This document shows, piece after piece, positions 53,708 through 62,344 of a stretch of DNA of 64,000 bases. Under the pieces are notes generated by a model. The model made no database searches and was not told where the DNA came from. It saw only the letters and a program-made list of their open reading frames with translations. The DNA lies in NCBI GenBank assembly GCA_023457255.1, contig JAEWMB010000008.1, positions 1 through 64,000 on the forward strand, read 5' to 3'. The DNA comes from Bacillota bacterium (GTDB lineage Bacteria; Bacillota; Clostridia; Lachnospirales; Lachnospiraceae). The translations under genes were made by a program, and so were the position numbers. How positions within the stretch are numbered: position 1 is the first letter of the stretch; every line of letters begins with the position of its first letter.

Positions 53708-55312
53708 CTAGGGATGGCTGCGAATACAGCGCTTGATTGGATTAAATCGAGTTACGGCAACGCTGAATTCATCAAAACCGAGAGCAAGGAGTGTCTCTAT
53801 GGCGGTTTCGTTTCCTGCAAGTTCCCCGCAAATACTAACAGGAATATGATTCTTTTTCCCTGCGTGTAGTGTCATGGATAATGCAGCCTGTAATGCTTTC
53901 GGCAATAACCCGTAGCGATGGCTAACGAGAGGATTGGTTCTGTCAATAGCAAAAAGATACTGTGCTAAATCATTGGTTCCAATGCTAAAAAAGTCACTAT
54001 GCCTTGCCAAGGAATCAGCTTCCAGAACGGCGGCCGGAGTTTCTACCATGATTCCGACGGGGATCTTTAAGGAAATAAGAATGTTCTCCTGCAAAAGTTC
54101 CTCCTTGCAGATTGCTAATTTTTTCTTTGCAAGGAGGAGCTCGGCTTCCTCGGTTATCATAGGGAACAATATCTTTAAGTTCCCATGAACACTTGCCCTT
54201 AGCAAAGCACGGAGCTGAGGCTTCCATAGTTCTTCCCGGTCTAAGTATACACGTATCCCCCGGTATCCTAAAAAGGGATTGTTTTCTATTCCAAGCGGAT
54301 AATAGGGAAGGCATTTATCTCCACCGATATCCAAAGTACGTATCGTAACTTCTCCATCAGAAAGTAGCAAAATATCTTTATAAGCTTGATATTGTTCCTC
54401 TTCCAAAGGCAGGCTATTTCGATTCAGATACAGGAATTCACTTCGGAACAAGCCAATGTTATGACAGCCAAGTTTTTGAAGTTTTGCTACCTCATCTAAG
54501 TTCATTGCATTTCCGGAAAGCTTAATTGGATTCCCGGTTAAAGTAACAACCGGGAGTAAGGTAAGTTTTGCTTCCTCTTCTTTTAAAGTAAGTAATTCTT
54601 TTAATTTTATTAGATATTTTCTTTTTTGGCAGGAAGTAGGATTTCGTATGATATCAGTTTCATAGGCATCTAAAATAAGCTCTTCTCCATTTGTAAACTG
54701 CGGGACGAGCTCTTTTGCTGCTACAATTGCAGGAATTCCAAGGCTTTTTGCTATCAAAGCGATATGGCTGTTGTTACTGCCGCGCCCTAAGATGAGCCCC
54801 TTTATCAAATCAGAGGGAATTGCTAATACCTCGGAGGCGGATAAGTCTTCCGCAATTAGAATAGAGGGTTTTGTTAAATTGTCAAAGGGATTTGTTAAGG
54901 CTCCTTGCATATGAGAAAGAAGGAGCTCTCTGACTTCTATAACATCAGCAGCGCGCTCTTTCAGATAAGGGTCCTCCGATTGCTCAAAAAGAGTGAGATA
55001 ATTCTGATAACTTTCATGGACGGCAAGCTCTGCATTACTTCGTTTCTGATATATGGCAAGCTTTACATATTCCATTACGGATTCATCATGAACAAGATTA
55101 GCTTGGGCTGCAAGAATAGAGGTATTATCATGTAAAGATAGCAAGTGATTTGCTACTTCTTCTACTGCAGATAGATACCTTTGGTATTCATAAGAAACCT
55201 GATTCTCCGATAAGAGATGCCTTGGAATGGTAAGGGATTTTTTTATAAGAAGATATGCTTCTCCAATTACTATTCCATCGGAAGCAGAGATACCGCCATG
55301 CAATTTATTCAT
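53708..55312 (-). CDS. ptsI: PTS enzyme I (phosphoenolpyruvate-protein phosphotransferase)
   Basis: Encodes 534 aa, slightly short of the usual 570. The active-site region reads LGRGSNNSHIALIAKSLGIPA with the phospho-histidine at H183; the canonical motif is GGRTSH, so Gly-Arg-Thr has become Ser-Asn-Asn. The PEP domain looks intact: GLFRSEFLYLNR, GNLKILFPMI, GTNDLAQYLFAIDR and the acid/base cysteine in SICGELAGNE. No ptsH is in the window. It could be a second, specialised enzyme I. fruK lies 3 kb away on the other strand. Confidence 0.88.
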   Translation of the reverse strand: MNKLHGGISASDGIVIGEAYLLIKKSLTIPRHLLSENQVSYEYQRYLSAVEEVANHLLSLHDNTSILAAQANLVHDESVMEYVKLAIYQKRSNAELAVHESYQNYLTLFEQSEDPYLKERAADVIEVRELLLSHMQGALTNPFDNLTKPSILIAEDLSASEVLAIPSDLIKGLILGRGSNNSHIALIAKSLGIPAIVAAKELVPQFTNGEELILDAYETDIIRNPTSCQKRKYLIKLKELLTLKEEEAKLTLLPVVTLTGNPIKLSGNAMNLDEVAKLQKLGCHNIGLFRSEFLYLNRNSLPLEEEQYQAYKDILLLSDGEVTIRTLDIGGDKCLPYYPLGIENNPFLGYRGIRVYLDREELWKPQLRALLRASVHGNLKILFPMITEEAELLLAKKKLAICKEELLQENILISLKIPVGIMVETPAAVLEADSLARHSDFFSIGTNDLAQYLFAIDRTNPLVSHRYGLLPKALQAALSMTLHAGKKNHIPVSICGELAGNETAIETLLALGFDEFSVAVTRFNPIKRCIRSHP

Positions 55313-55411
55313 AGTTCCTCCATTCTGATTATTTATTCCAATCTTTTGTTTTGCTTATTTTACCACAGTTTTAACTGGAAGAAAAGGGAATCAACTAGAC
55401 AAAGGGAAAGG

Positions 55412-55459
55412 AGCAGATTAAAAGCATAGCCAAGGATATGTCTTTTAATCTGCTTTTTT
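55412..55459. terminator. Terminator-like hairpin
   Basis: AGCAGATTAAAAG (55412-55424) and CTTTTAATCTGCT (55442-55454) form a perfect 13-bp stem with a T-run on the plus strand; the minus strand has CTCCTTTCCC. It probably ends the minus-strand ABC operon, and its better T-run faces any transcript coming from the left. Confidence 0.65.
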
Positions 55460-55511
55460 GTGTAACATAATTCTCAAAGCGTGCCTTTGCCATGGTATAA
55501 CGCGGCACTTT

Positions 55512-56126
55512 TTAATATTCTTTCTTTTCTACAATAGATATGCTAACCAAGATCGAGATAATAAGTAAAGCAACAGCTAGGAATGGGAGGAAACGGATCA
55601 GCTTTATTAAAAATTCCTCGCTAGGAAGCGGAATGTTTGCTTTACTAAGGATTACAATCGTTACGGTAGGAAGACCGAAGAGTCCTAGTATAATAAATCT
55701 GCTTTTTTCAACTCCAAACTTAAAGTTAACAGGAAGGTTAATCGACATAAAAATTAAACCGATAGATAAAGAAGCAGCTATGGTAACAAGACTTTCTGCA
55801 GTAATGTTCCTATCTAACAGCAGAGAGAGGACAAGGCACAAAGCTCCGGACAGACCGATTGCCAGTACGCTTAGGAGGTACTTACTGTAAACTAATTGCT
55901 TTCTTGTGACCGGCATGGAAATTGCGTATTTATTCCACTCCGAGCGGTCGTCATAACTAAGAGAAGTTATAGGGACAAAGATACTAAAGAGCGTTATCAT
56001 ATAGGCAAACATGCTATAATTACTTGGCTCTGCAAAACTTAAGGCCCCGTAGAATGCGACAAAAAATATTACGATTATTATTTGTTTTTTTAATGTAAAA
56101 AGGTCTTTTTTAATTAATCCAATCAT
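55512..56126 (-). CDS. ABC-2 type transporter permease
   Basis: Encodes 204 aa from MIGLIKKDLFTLKKQ, with GGGAG 6 nt upstream; the longer frame has no site. About six membrane helices (for example IIIVIFFVAFYGALSF, FIPITSLSYDD region, GLIFMSINLPVNF, LIIISILVSISIV-like end). It pairs with the ATPase encoded upstream. Such YtrA-regulated exporters often answer cell-wall stress or antimicrobial peptides; the substrate is unknown. Confidence 0.85.
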   Translation of the reverse strand: MIGLIKKDLFTLKKQIIIVIFFVAFYGALSFAEPSNYSMFAYMITLFSIFVPITSLSYDDRSEWNKYAISMPVTRKQLVYSKYLLSVLAIGLSGALCLVLSLLLDRNITAESLVTIAASLSIGLIFMSINLPVNFKFGVEKSRFIILGLFGLPTVTIVILSKANIPLPSEEFLIKLIRFLPFLAVALLIISILVSISIVEKKEY

Positions 56127-56216
56127 ATTAAACTCCCATCCGCGTGCTTTAGCGCGCATATAAATTTCCGGCATATTATCTTTCTATACGAAACAGAACA
56201 TTAACTAAAAGGGACT

Positions 56217-57062
56217 CTATCGCTTTCCTTTGATGTAGAAAAGCATAATATCTTCAATGGTAGCTGGATCTATGATAAATTGATTAGTTACCAGGCGTTT
56301 TTTTACCAGAACCTCAATACCGAATTGGTTTTTACGGTACCCAATCACAGCTTCTTTCGTAATATGTGCAAAATCGGAGTCGGAACATTTTAGGATTCCA
56401 TAGGTTTCTAATAAGTGATCTTTCGGCTCTGAAAATAAGATATGTCCATCATGAATCAGGCAGATGTAATCACAAATTTTCTCTAAATCACTGGTAATAT
56501 GAGAAGAGATGAAAATAGAATTTGATTCGTCTTGAATAAATTCTAAGAAAACATCAAGGATTTCATCTCGTACGACAGGGTCCAACCCACTGGTAGCCTC
56601 ATCAAGAATTAACAATTTCGCATGATGGGATAGGGCACAGGCAAGGGATAATTTCATTCGCATTCCTCTTGAATAATCCTTAATGATTTTAGTTTCAGGC
56701 AATCGGAATTTTTCGGCATATTGGTAAAAAAGAGTGGAATTCCATTGCTTATAGATTCCCTTCATGACATGGTTTACATTTTTTAAGTTCAGTACTTCCG
56801 GCAAACAACAGTCATCAAATACGACCCCAATACTTTCTTTTATTTTTACAGAAAGATTACGATTATCTTCACCTAATATGGTAATGCTTCCCTCCTGTCT
56901 TTTTATTGTATCTAAAATTAATTTTATCGTCGTACTTTTTCCGGCACCATTTTCTCCAACAAACCCTAAAATAGAGCCGGTTGGAAGGTTAAGGCTGATA
57001 TGGTCTAACGTAAAGTCAGAATACTTCTTGGTTACATTGTTTAGTTCTAAAGCATATTCCAT
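56217..57062 (-). CDS. ABC transporter ATP-binding protein
   Basis: Encodes 281 aa. Walker A GENGAGKSTTIKLIL (about 36-50), signature YSRGMRMKLSLACAL (about 132-146; SRGMR instead of SGGQ), Walker B LLILDEATSGLDP and switch His in SSHITSDLE. Partner of the permease downstream (90 nt) and controlled by the GntR regulator 2 nt upstream. The altered signature is common in the YtrB/BcrA branch. Confidence 0.92.
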   Translation of the reverse strand: MEYALELNNVTKKYSDFTLDHISLNLPTGSILGFVGENGAGKSTTIKLILDTIKRQEGSITILGEDNRNLSVKIKESIGVVFDDCCLPEVLNLKNVNHVMKGIYKQWNSTLFYQYAEKFRLPETKIIKDYSRGMRMKLSLACALSHHAKLLILDEATSGLDPVVRDEILDVFLEFIQDESNSIFISSHITSDLEKICDYICLIHDGHILFSEPKDHLLETYGILKCSDSDFAHITKEAVIGYRKNQFGIEVLVKKRLVTNQFIIDPATIEDIMLFYIKGKR

Positions 57063-57064
57063 AG

Positions 57065-57439
57065 CTATTCTCCTTTATAAAGATAGGTTAATAAATCAAT
57101 GATTTCCAAAAGAGTAACACCGGCAAGAGTGGCTGCTTCTACTGCTTGTTGAAGGTGCTCCTCCATACTACGTAACTGTTCTTCCTTGATAAATTCAATA
57201 TTTTTACCGGCAACAAAGCTGCCTTTGCCGGTCATGGAGACGATAAAGCCTTCTCTTTCTAATTCCTCATACGCACGTTTTGTAGTGATAACACTAATCC
57301 TTAATTCCTTTGCTAAAAGTCTCATCGAAGGAAGGGCGTCCCCTTCTTTTAATTCACCGGTGATGATAAGATTTTTAATCTGGGAAGTAATTTGGTCATA
57401 GATTGGCTGACCACTTGAATTACTAATGTTTATGTTCAT
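57065..57439 (-). CDS. GntR family repressor, YtrA subgroup
   Basis: Encodes 124 aa from the ATG preceded by GAGG. Winged helix: QPIYDQITSQIKNLIITGELKEGDALPSMRLLAKELRISVITTKRAYEELEREGFI, followed by a short C-terminal dimerisation part, the YtrA layout. First gene of the three-gene ABC operon, which it probably represses. A 25-bp dyad upstream (57695-57719) is the likely operator. Confidence 0.9.
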   Translation of the reverse strand: MNINISNSSGQPIYDQITSQIKNLIITGELKEGDALPSMRLLAKELRISVITTKRAYEELEREGFIVSMTGKGSFVAGKNIEFIKEEQLRSMEEHLQQAVEAATLAGVTLLEIIDLLTYLYKGE

Positions 57440-57460
57440 ACTGACCTCATTTCTGCACAA

Positions 57461-57975
57461 GCATGCATGCGTGTGTTTTTCTGCGCATCGGAGTTTGTGT
57501 CAAGCAACGTTTGCTTTGCGTACTCGTTCGGCTTGCGAATTTGTGGCTTTTTATTACAGACACAAGGCTGCACACCCTCTCTTATGGGATTCCTTACCTT
57601 AATGTGAGTCTTGAAACGGTAGGTGAAAAGCTTACTATTAATAAGTACTAGGATCCGATGAGTAAAACATGATTCTAATAGCTATATTATATATAATGTA
57701 TATATTAATTATATACATTTATTTTAAAAATACAAGAGAGTAATATAAAAAATAAAAAGTTTTTACCAGAGGAGGAAGATTTCTAGCTGCTTTTAAACAT
57801 TCTATTCTATTTAGCCACGGTTTTATCCTTGAATCCATGTGTTCCCCTGTCTTATCAACAAAGGTATGCGCTTTTTATGTATACGGGGATTTAATTTTCA
57901 ACTACAATTATGATAGCTTTTTATTATTAGGAGAACTATGAAAACAATCGTGTTATAATAGAACTATTCATAGGG
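57461..57975. other. Intergenic region between the gntR operon and the plus-strand genes
   Basis: No credible gene; a 62-codon plus-strand frame here is Cys/Leu-rich with no family and overlaps the gntR leader. Alternating purine-pyrimidine steps (GCATGCATGCGTGTG) lie near 57465. The 3' end holds an extended -10, TGTTATAAT (57951-57959), just before the next frame. Confidence 0.5.
57695..57719 (-). promoter_or_regulatory. Candidate GntR operator
   Basis: AATGTATATA and TATATACATT, a perfect 10-bp inverted repeat with a 5-bp spacer, overlap TATAAT-like hexamers on the minus strand. It lies about 255 bp upstream of gntR, consistent with autorepression. Confidence 0.6.
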
Positions 57976-58287
57976 TTGAAAGGAAGAATTATTAATTTCA
58001 TGAAACGAATCGAAGAGTTATTATCACTTATCAATCAAAAGATAAAATTATTAAATTCTGAGAGCACCTTAAGGGCAATTTATCTTGAAGAAATAAAAAC
58101 AATATCTCTAGGGGATGTTACTCATGGGAGAGTACTTCGTATTCCGATAGAGGATGGCTATTTTCTAAGTTTTCCGGTGCTTCTTGAGTTTGAAATTAAT
58201 GACTTGCTAAGTCTATTTAATGAGGCGGATCAAAAAAGAATAAAGGAAGCAATCAATTTACAGAAGTCTTCCGTTTTATTTTGCTAG
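57976..58287 (+). CDS. Small hypothetical protein
   Basis: Encodes 103 aa from TTG, or 95 aa from ATG at 58000. It begins with an amphipathic helix (MKRIEELLSLINQKIKLLNS) and has a middle strand region with GRVLRIPIEDGYFLSFPVLLEFEINDLLSLF. No signal peptide. I do not recognise it. The extended -10 at 57951-57959 supports a real transcript. The frame ends shortly before fruK. Confidence 0.5.
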   Translation: MKGRIINFMKRIEELLSLINQKIKLLNSESTLRAIYLEEIKTISLGDVTHGRVLRIPIEDGYFLSFPVLLEFEINDLLSLFNEADQKRIKEAINLQKSSVLFC

Positions 58288-58387
58288 GCTATTGGAAAAG
58301 AAGAAGTTTGTGCTGCGTGCCGCAAACGCATTGATACGTATTGCCTTGCTAACAAGACAAAGAATGTGCGCAGGAATGGGGAGTAAT

Positions 58388-59284
58388 ATGATTTATACAA
58401 TAACATGGAATCCGGCACTTGATTATATACTTCATGTGGAGCACCTTACGAAAGGAAAAATTCAACGTACCAAAAGGGAAGAATTATACCCTGGTGGAAA
58501 GGGAATTAATGTTTCTTTGGTTTTATCGGAGTTTGGAGTTAAAAATATAGCTATGGGCTTTCTGGCTGGATTTACCGGGAGAGAGATTGAGCGGCTGTTA
58601 CAGGAAAAGGGCTGTGAAACGAGGTTTATCTATACAAGGGAAGGAATGTCACGAATTAATGTTAAAATACGTGACGGCGAAGAAACAGATATTAATGCAA
58701 GCGGACCTGTGATATCAAAAACCAATATTGATGAGATGATAAGTTTACTATCAAGCCTTAGAACAGAAGATATTTTAGTACTTTCAGGAAGTATCCCATC
58801 GATGTTAAGCAGTAATACTTATGAGATAATGTTAGAAAGTCTCGCATTAAAAGGTGTAAAAACAGTAGTGGATGCAGAAGGGGAACTGCTGCGCAGGGTA
58901 TTACCGTTTCATCCATTTTTAATAAAGCCAAATGAAGAAGAACTTAAAGGGTTGTTTTCAATAAATATAACAAAAATAGAAGAAGTAATCTATTATGCAG
59001 GAAAATTACAGGAACTGGGGGCGAGAAATGTACTGGTATCTCTTGGTGAAAAAGGTGCGGTTTTTGTTACAGAACATAAAGAAATCTATCAAATGGAGGC
59101 GGCAAAGGGAGAGGTTAAGAATACCGTAGGTGCGGGGGATTCTATGTTGGCAGGATTTCTCGCGGGATATACGAAGCTTAGAAGTTATCAAAAGGCATTT
59201 GAGCTATCGATACAAACAGGAAGTGCATGTGCGTTTAGTGATTGGCTTCCAACCAAAGAACTATATCCTCAAATATTTATATAA
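58388..59284 (+). CDS. fruK: 1-phosphofructokinase family sugar kinase
   Basis: Encodes 298 aa from the ATG preceded by GGGGAG (4 nt). PfkB/ribokinase fold: N-terminal TWNPALDYILHVEHL, PGGKGINVSLVLSEFG (about 35-50) and the C-terminal GAGDSMLAGFLAGY (about 247-260) with the catalytic Asp. It phosphorylates fructose-1-phosphate, or tagatose-6-phosphate in close relatives. No fruA permease is next to it. Confidence 0.87.
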   Translation: MIYTITWNPALDYILHVEHLTKGKIQRTKREELYPGGKGINVSLVLSEFGVKNIAMGFLAGFTGREIERLLQEKGCETRFIYTREGMSRINVKIRDGEETDINASGPVISKTNIDEMISLLSSLRTEDILVLSGSIPSMLSSNTYEIMLESLALKGVKTVVDAEGELLRRVLPFHPFLIKPNEEELKGLFSINITKIEEVIYYAGKLQELGARNVLVSLGEKGAVFVTEHKEIYQMEAAKGEVKNTVGAGDSMLAGFLAGYTKLRSYQKAFELSIQTGSACAFSDWLPTKELYPQIFI

Positions 59285-59517
59285 TTTTATAGAATGCTAT
59301 GGGGCAGTCTGAAAAATTGTATCGACAAATAAAGGATATGCCCTTATAATAATAGGCATTATAAAATACGAAAATAAAAGCAATAATTTTAGGGAAAACG
59401 CCCCCAACAATTTTAAACCAAAAAGCATTACTTTAAAAAATGTTTACAAAATACTTAATTTGCATAAAAAGCAGATTTATGCTCGCATGTGCCTGCATGG
59501 GAAGAAATGAGGTAAAA

Positions 59518-60306
59518 ATGATATTTGACACACATGCTCATTATGATGATGAAGCATTTGATTTGGATAGAGAAGAAGTATTAAAAAATTTAAAATGTGA
59601 GGGTGTTGCAAAGGTTGTTAATATTGGGGCTAATTTAGAAAGCTCCAAAACATCGATTGCACTTGCAAAGAAGTTTGATACTGTGTATGCTGCAGTAGGG
59701 GTACATCCCGATTACGCGAAAGAGTTAAATGAAAACAACTTTCAAGTTCTATGTGAGATGGCAAGGGAAGAGAAAGTGGTTGCAATCGGAGAAATTGGTC
59801 TAGACTATTATTGGGATGCGACAGACAGGGAGCTCCAAAAATTTTGGTTTCGGAAACAGCTTCACCTTGCAATTAAAGAAAACCTGCCGGTAGTTATTCA
59901 TAGCAGAGATGCAGCGGCGGATACTCTTGAGATGATGAAGGAAGGTGCTGCCTATGCAAAAGAGCAGAACAGAACCTTAAGCGGAATTATACACTGTTTT
60001 TCCTATGGAACAGAAATTGCAGATTATTATTTAAAACATGGATTTTACCTTGGAATTGGTGGAGTTGTTACTTTTAAAAACGGCAGAAAATTAAAGGAAG
60101 TTGTTCAAATGGCTCCGCTATCGAGTCTGGTCCTAGAAACAGACTGTCCTTATCTGGCACCGGTTCCTTATCGCGGGAAACGAAATTATTCCGGGTATCT
60201 GTCTTACGTGGCAGAGGAAATAGCGCTCCTTAAGAAGGTTAGTGTTGAAGAAGTAATCAGGCAGGCAGCGGAAAATGCAAGGAAAGTGTATCAGTTGCAG
60301 CAGTAA
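59518..60306 (+). CDS. tatD: TatD family metal-dependent DNase
   Basis: Encodes 262 aa from MIFDTHAHYDD, with GAGG upstream. Metal ligands: HAH in DTHAHYDD, E in AIGEIGLDYYW, H in VIHSRDA, H in IIHCFSYG and D in LETDCPYLAP. In Firmicutes it sits before rnmV and ksgA; here rnmV (ribonuclease M5) is missing and ksgA follows after 123 nt. Confidence 0.95.
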   Translation: MIFDTHAHYDDEAFDLDREEVLKNLKCEGVAKVVNIGANLESSKTSIALAKKFDTVYAAVGVHPDYAKELNENNFQVLCEMAREEKVVAIGEIGLDYYWDATDRELQKFWFRKQLHLAIKENLPVVIHSRDAAADTLEMMKEGAAYAKEQNRTLSGIIHCFSYGTEIADYYLKHGFYLGIGGVVTFKNGRKLKEVVQMAPLSSLVLETDCPYLAPVPYRGKRNYSGYLSYVAEEIALLKKVSVEEVIRQAAENARKVYQLQQ

Positions 60307-60429
60307 TTACGAATCACTGATAATAGAAATTTGTAATGAATGCAATTTTACTATAGAAAGATTCCTGTTTGGCTTACGTCTTTTATCGATAAGATGTAAG
60401 CTTCTAAGGCATAAGAAAGAGGAAAACAA

Positions 60430-61302
60430 ATGGCGTATTTGGGAAATCCAAAGCAAACAATTGAAATACTTAATAAGTATCGTTTTATATTCCAAAAGAA
60501 GTTTGGACAAAACTTCTTAATTGATACTCATGTATTGGAGAAAATTATTCGCTCCTCTGAGATTACAAAGGAGGATCTGGTCCTTGAAATTGGGCCCGGT
60601 ATCGGTACGATGACACAATATTTATGTGAACACGCAAGAGAGGTTGTGGCTGTAGAAATTGATAAGAACCTGATTCCAATCTTAGAGCAGGATACGCTAT
60701 CCTCCTATGACAATGTAACGATTATTAATGAGGATATTTTAAAAGTTGATATGAATCAGATTGTGAAAGAGAAGAATAACGGTAAGCCAATTAAGGTGGT
60801 TGCAAACTTACCTTACTATATAACAACCCCAATTATTATGGGTTTATTTGAAGCACATGTTCCAATTGATAATATAACAGTCATGGTACAAAAGGAAGTT
60901 GCAGACCGTATGCAATCCGGTCCGGGAAGTAAGGATTATGGTGCCTTATCGTTAGCAGTTCAGTATTATGCCGATCCATATATTGTTGCAAATGTTCCGC
61001 CTAACTGCTTTATGCCACGCCCGAATGTAGGTTCCGCTGTAATTCGTTTGACAATTCATCAGAATCCAACGGTTAAGGTAAAGAATGAAAAATTACTGTT
61101 TCGGCTAATTCGTGCTTCATTTAATCAGAGAAGAAAGACACTGGCAAATGGTCTGAATAACTCACCGGAAATTTCCCTGTCAAAAGAAATGATCAGCGAA
61201 GCAATTGAAGAACTGGGCGTTGTGGCTACGATTCGTGGGGAGGCACTTTCGTTAGAGCAATTTGCAAAGCTAGCGGATATTATTGATTCGAAATTAAAAT
61301 AG
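60430..61302 (+). CDS. ksgA: 16S rRNA (adenine-1518/1519-N6,N6)-dimethyltransferase
   Basis: Encodes 290 aa. KKFGQNFLID, SAM motif LEIGPGIGTMTQYL (about 53-66) and catalytic NLPYYITTPIIM (about 122-133) identify RsmA/KsgA. It dimethylates two adenines near the 3' end of 16S rRNA. A hairpin with GCTTAC/GTAAGC arms (about 60372-60401) lies just upstream. Confidence 0.97.
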   Translation: MAYLGNPKQTIEILNKYRFIFQKKFGQNFLIDTHVLEKIIRSSEITKEDLVLEIGPGIGTMTQYLCEHAREVVAVEIDKNLIPILEQDTLSSYDNVTIINEDILKVDMNQIVKEKNNGKPIKVVANLPYYITTPIIMGLFEAHVPIDNITVMVQKEVADRMQSGPGSKDYGALSLAVQYYADPYIVANVPPNCFMPRPNVGSAVIRLTIHQNPTVKVKNEKLLFRLIRASFNQRRKTLANGLNNSPEISLSKEMISEAIEELGVVATIRGEALSLEQFAKLADIIDSKLK

Positions 61303-61361
61303 ACGAAAGCAGATACGCCAATGTCGTACGCTGTAATATCGTATACAGATAGGAGTTATTT

Positions 61362-62279
61362 GTGAAAGTAAAGTTCTTATGCCGTTTACTTCCTCATCAT
61401 AAGCAGCAGATTGACAGACTGCTGCCCCTAAACAGTGAGGGTAGAGTAAGAGAAGAGATGGAAGCTGGTGTACAGGTATATAAGGAATCTGGCTTGCCGC
61501 CCTTTGCCCTTCTTTATGAAGGAGAAATAGTGGCAGGTTTCTTTGTATTGCTATATGTGGAAGAGGATAGTGAGGGAGCGCTTGCTGCGGAGGGAAGATT
61601 TTATATACGTGGAAATGAGAAAGCATATGCAAAACATCTAATACAGAGCATGAAAGAAGAATATGAAGAGCTAAGACATCTGTCGGTGCTAAGTGAGGAG
61701 GAAGTTTCTTTCCTGGCTGACTGCTCTCATTATGCGGAGTATTTTATGCGCCGTTCCAGGGCAAGCAGCACAAAGGTATCAGACTCTTTCGTTAAGGATA
61801 CTCCTAATACCGAAATAACGGTTGAAGAGAATAGCATTCTAAATCATGAGGATTGGGGCAGAGTGCCACTTTTAGTAGAGCCAATGGATCAAACAAAGGA
61901 AGAAGAGCTGCGGTTTTATCTTGAAACTTTAAAAGGCATCTTCTTTATGAGTGATGAAGCTGCTGTTTGCCATCTTAAGGAGTGTTTTAAGGATAGTGGC
62001 TGTAAATTATATGTTGTAAAAATTGGTGAAAAGATGGTTGGTACGTGCGGTGCTTATTTAGGTACGAAATCTGATACAATTTTTGATATTGCCATCTGTA
62101 ACACTGAGCAGGGGAAAGGCTATGGAAGGCTGCTGTTATCTAAGTTTCTGCAAATGCTGTCTGATCCGCTAAAAGATATCATACTTCAAGTCAGTACAAA
62201 AAGTGAAGCTGCATACCATCTTTATGAAGAGTATGGATTTCATACAGAGCAGAAGCTATATTTTTATGTAGTGTGGTAG
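61362..62279 (+). CDS. GNAT family N-acetyltransferase, two-part
   Basis: Encodes 305 aa from GTG with AGGAG upstream. The C-terminal 150 residues form a GNAT domain: VGTCGAYLGTKSDTIFDIAI and the acetyl-CoA turn EQGKGYGRLLLSKFLQML, then AAYHLYEEYGFHTEQKLYF. The N-terminal 150 residues (VKFLCRLLPHHKQQIDRLLP, with FALLYEGEIVAGFFVLLY) look like a degenerate or atypical second domain. Substrate unknown. Confidence 0.8.
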   Translation: MKVKFLCRLLPHHKQQIDRLLPLNSEGRVREEMEAGVQVYKESGLPPFALLYEGEIVAGFFVLLYVEEDSEGALAAEGRFYIRGNEKAYAKHLIQSMKEEYEELRHLSVLSEEEVSFLADCSHYAEYFMRRSRASSTKVSDSFVKDTPNTEITVEENSILNHEDWGRVPLLVEPMDQTKEEELRFYLETLKGIFFMSDEAAVCHLKECFKDSGCKLYVVKIGEKMVGTCGAYLGTKSDTIFDIAICNTEQGKGYGRLLLSKFLQMLSDPLKDIILQVSTKSEAAYHLYEEYGFHTEQKLYFYVVW

Positions 62280-62295
62280 TTAAGTTAGAATAATA

Positions 62296-62338
62296 AAAAA
62301 AATCCAAGGAAAAGTCTAGAGTTTCCCTGGATTTTTCT
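62296..62338. terminator. Bidirectional terminator
   Basis: AATCCAAGGAAA and TTTCCCTGGATT pair with one mismatch around a short loop; A- and T-runs lie on both flanks, between the convergent GNAT and ABC-F genes. Confidence 0.85.
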
Positions 62339-62344
62339 TATATA

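Noticed and set aside
57463..57651. A 62-codon plus-strand frame rich in Cys and Leu
   Set aside because: No ribosome site, overlaps the gntR leader, and no recognisable fold.
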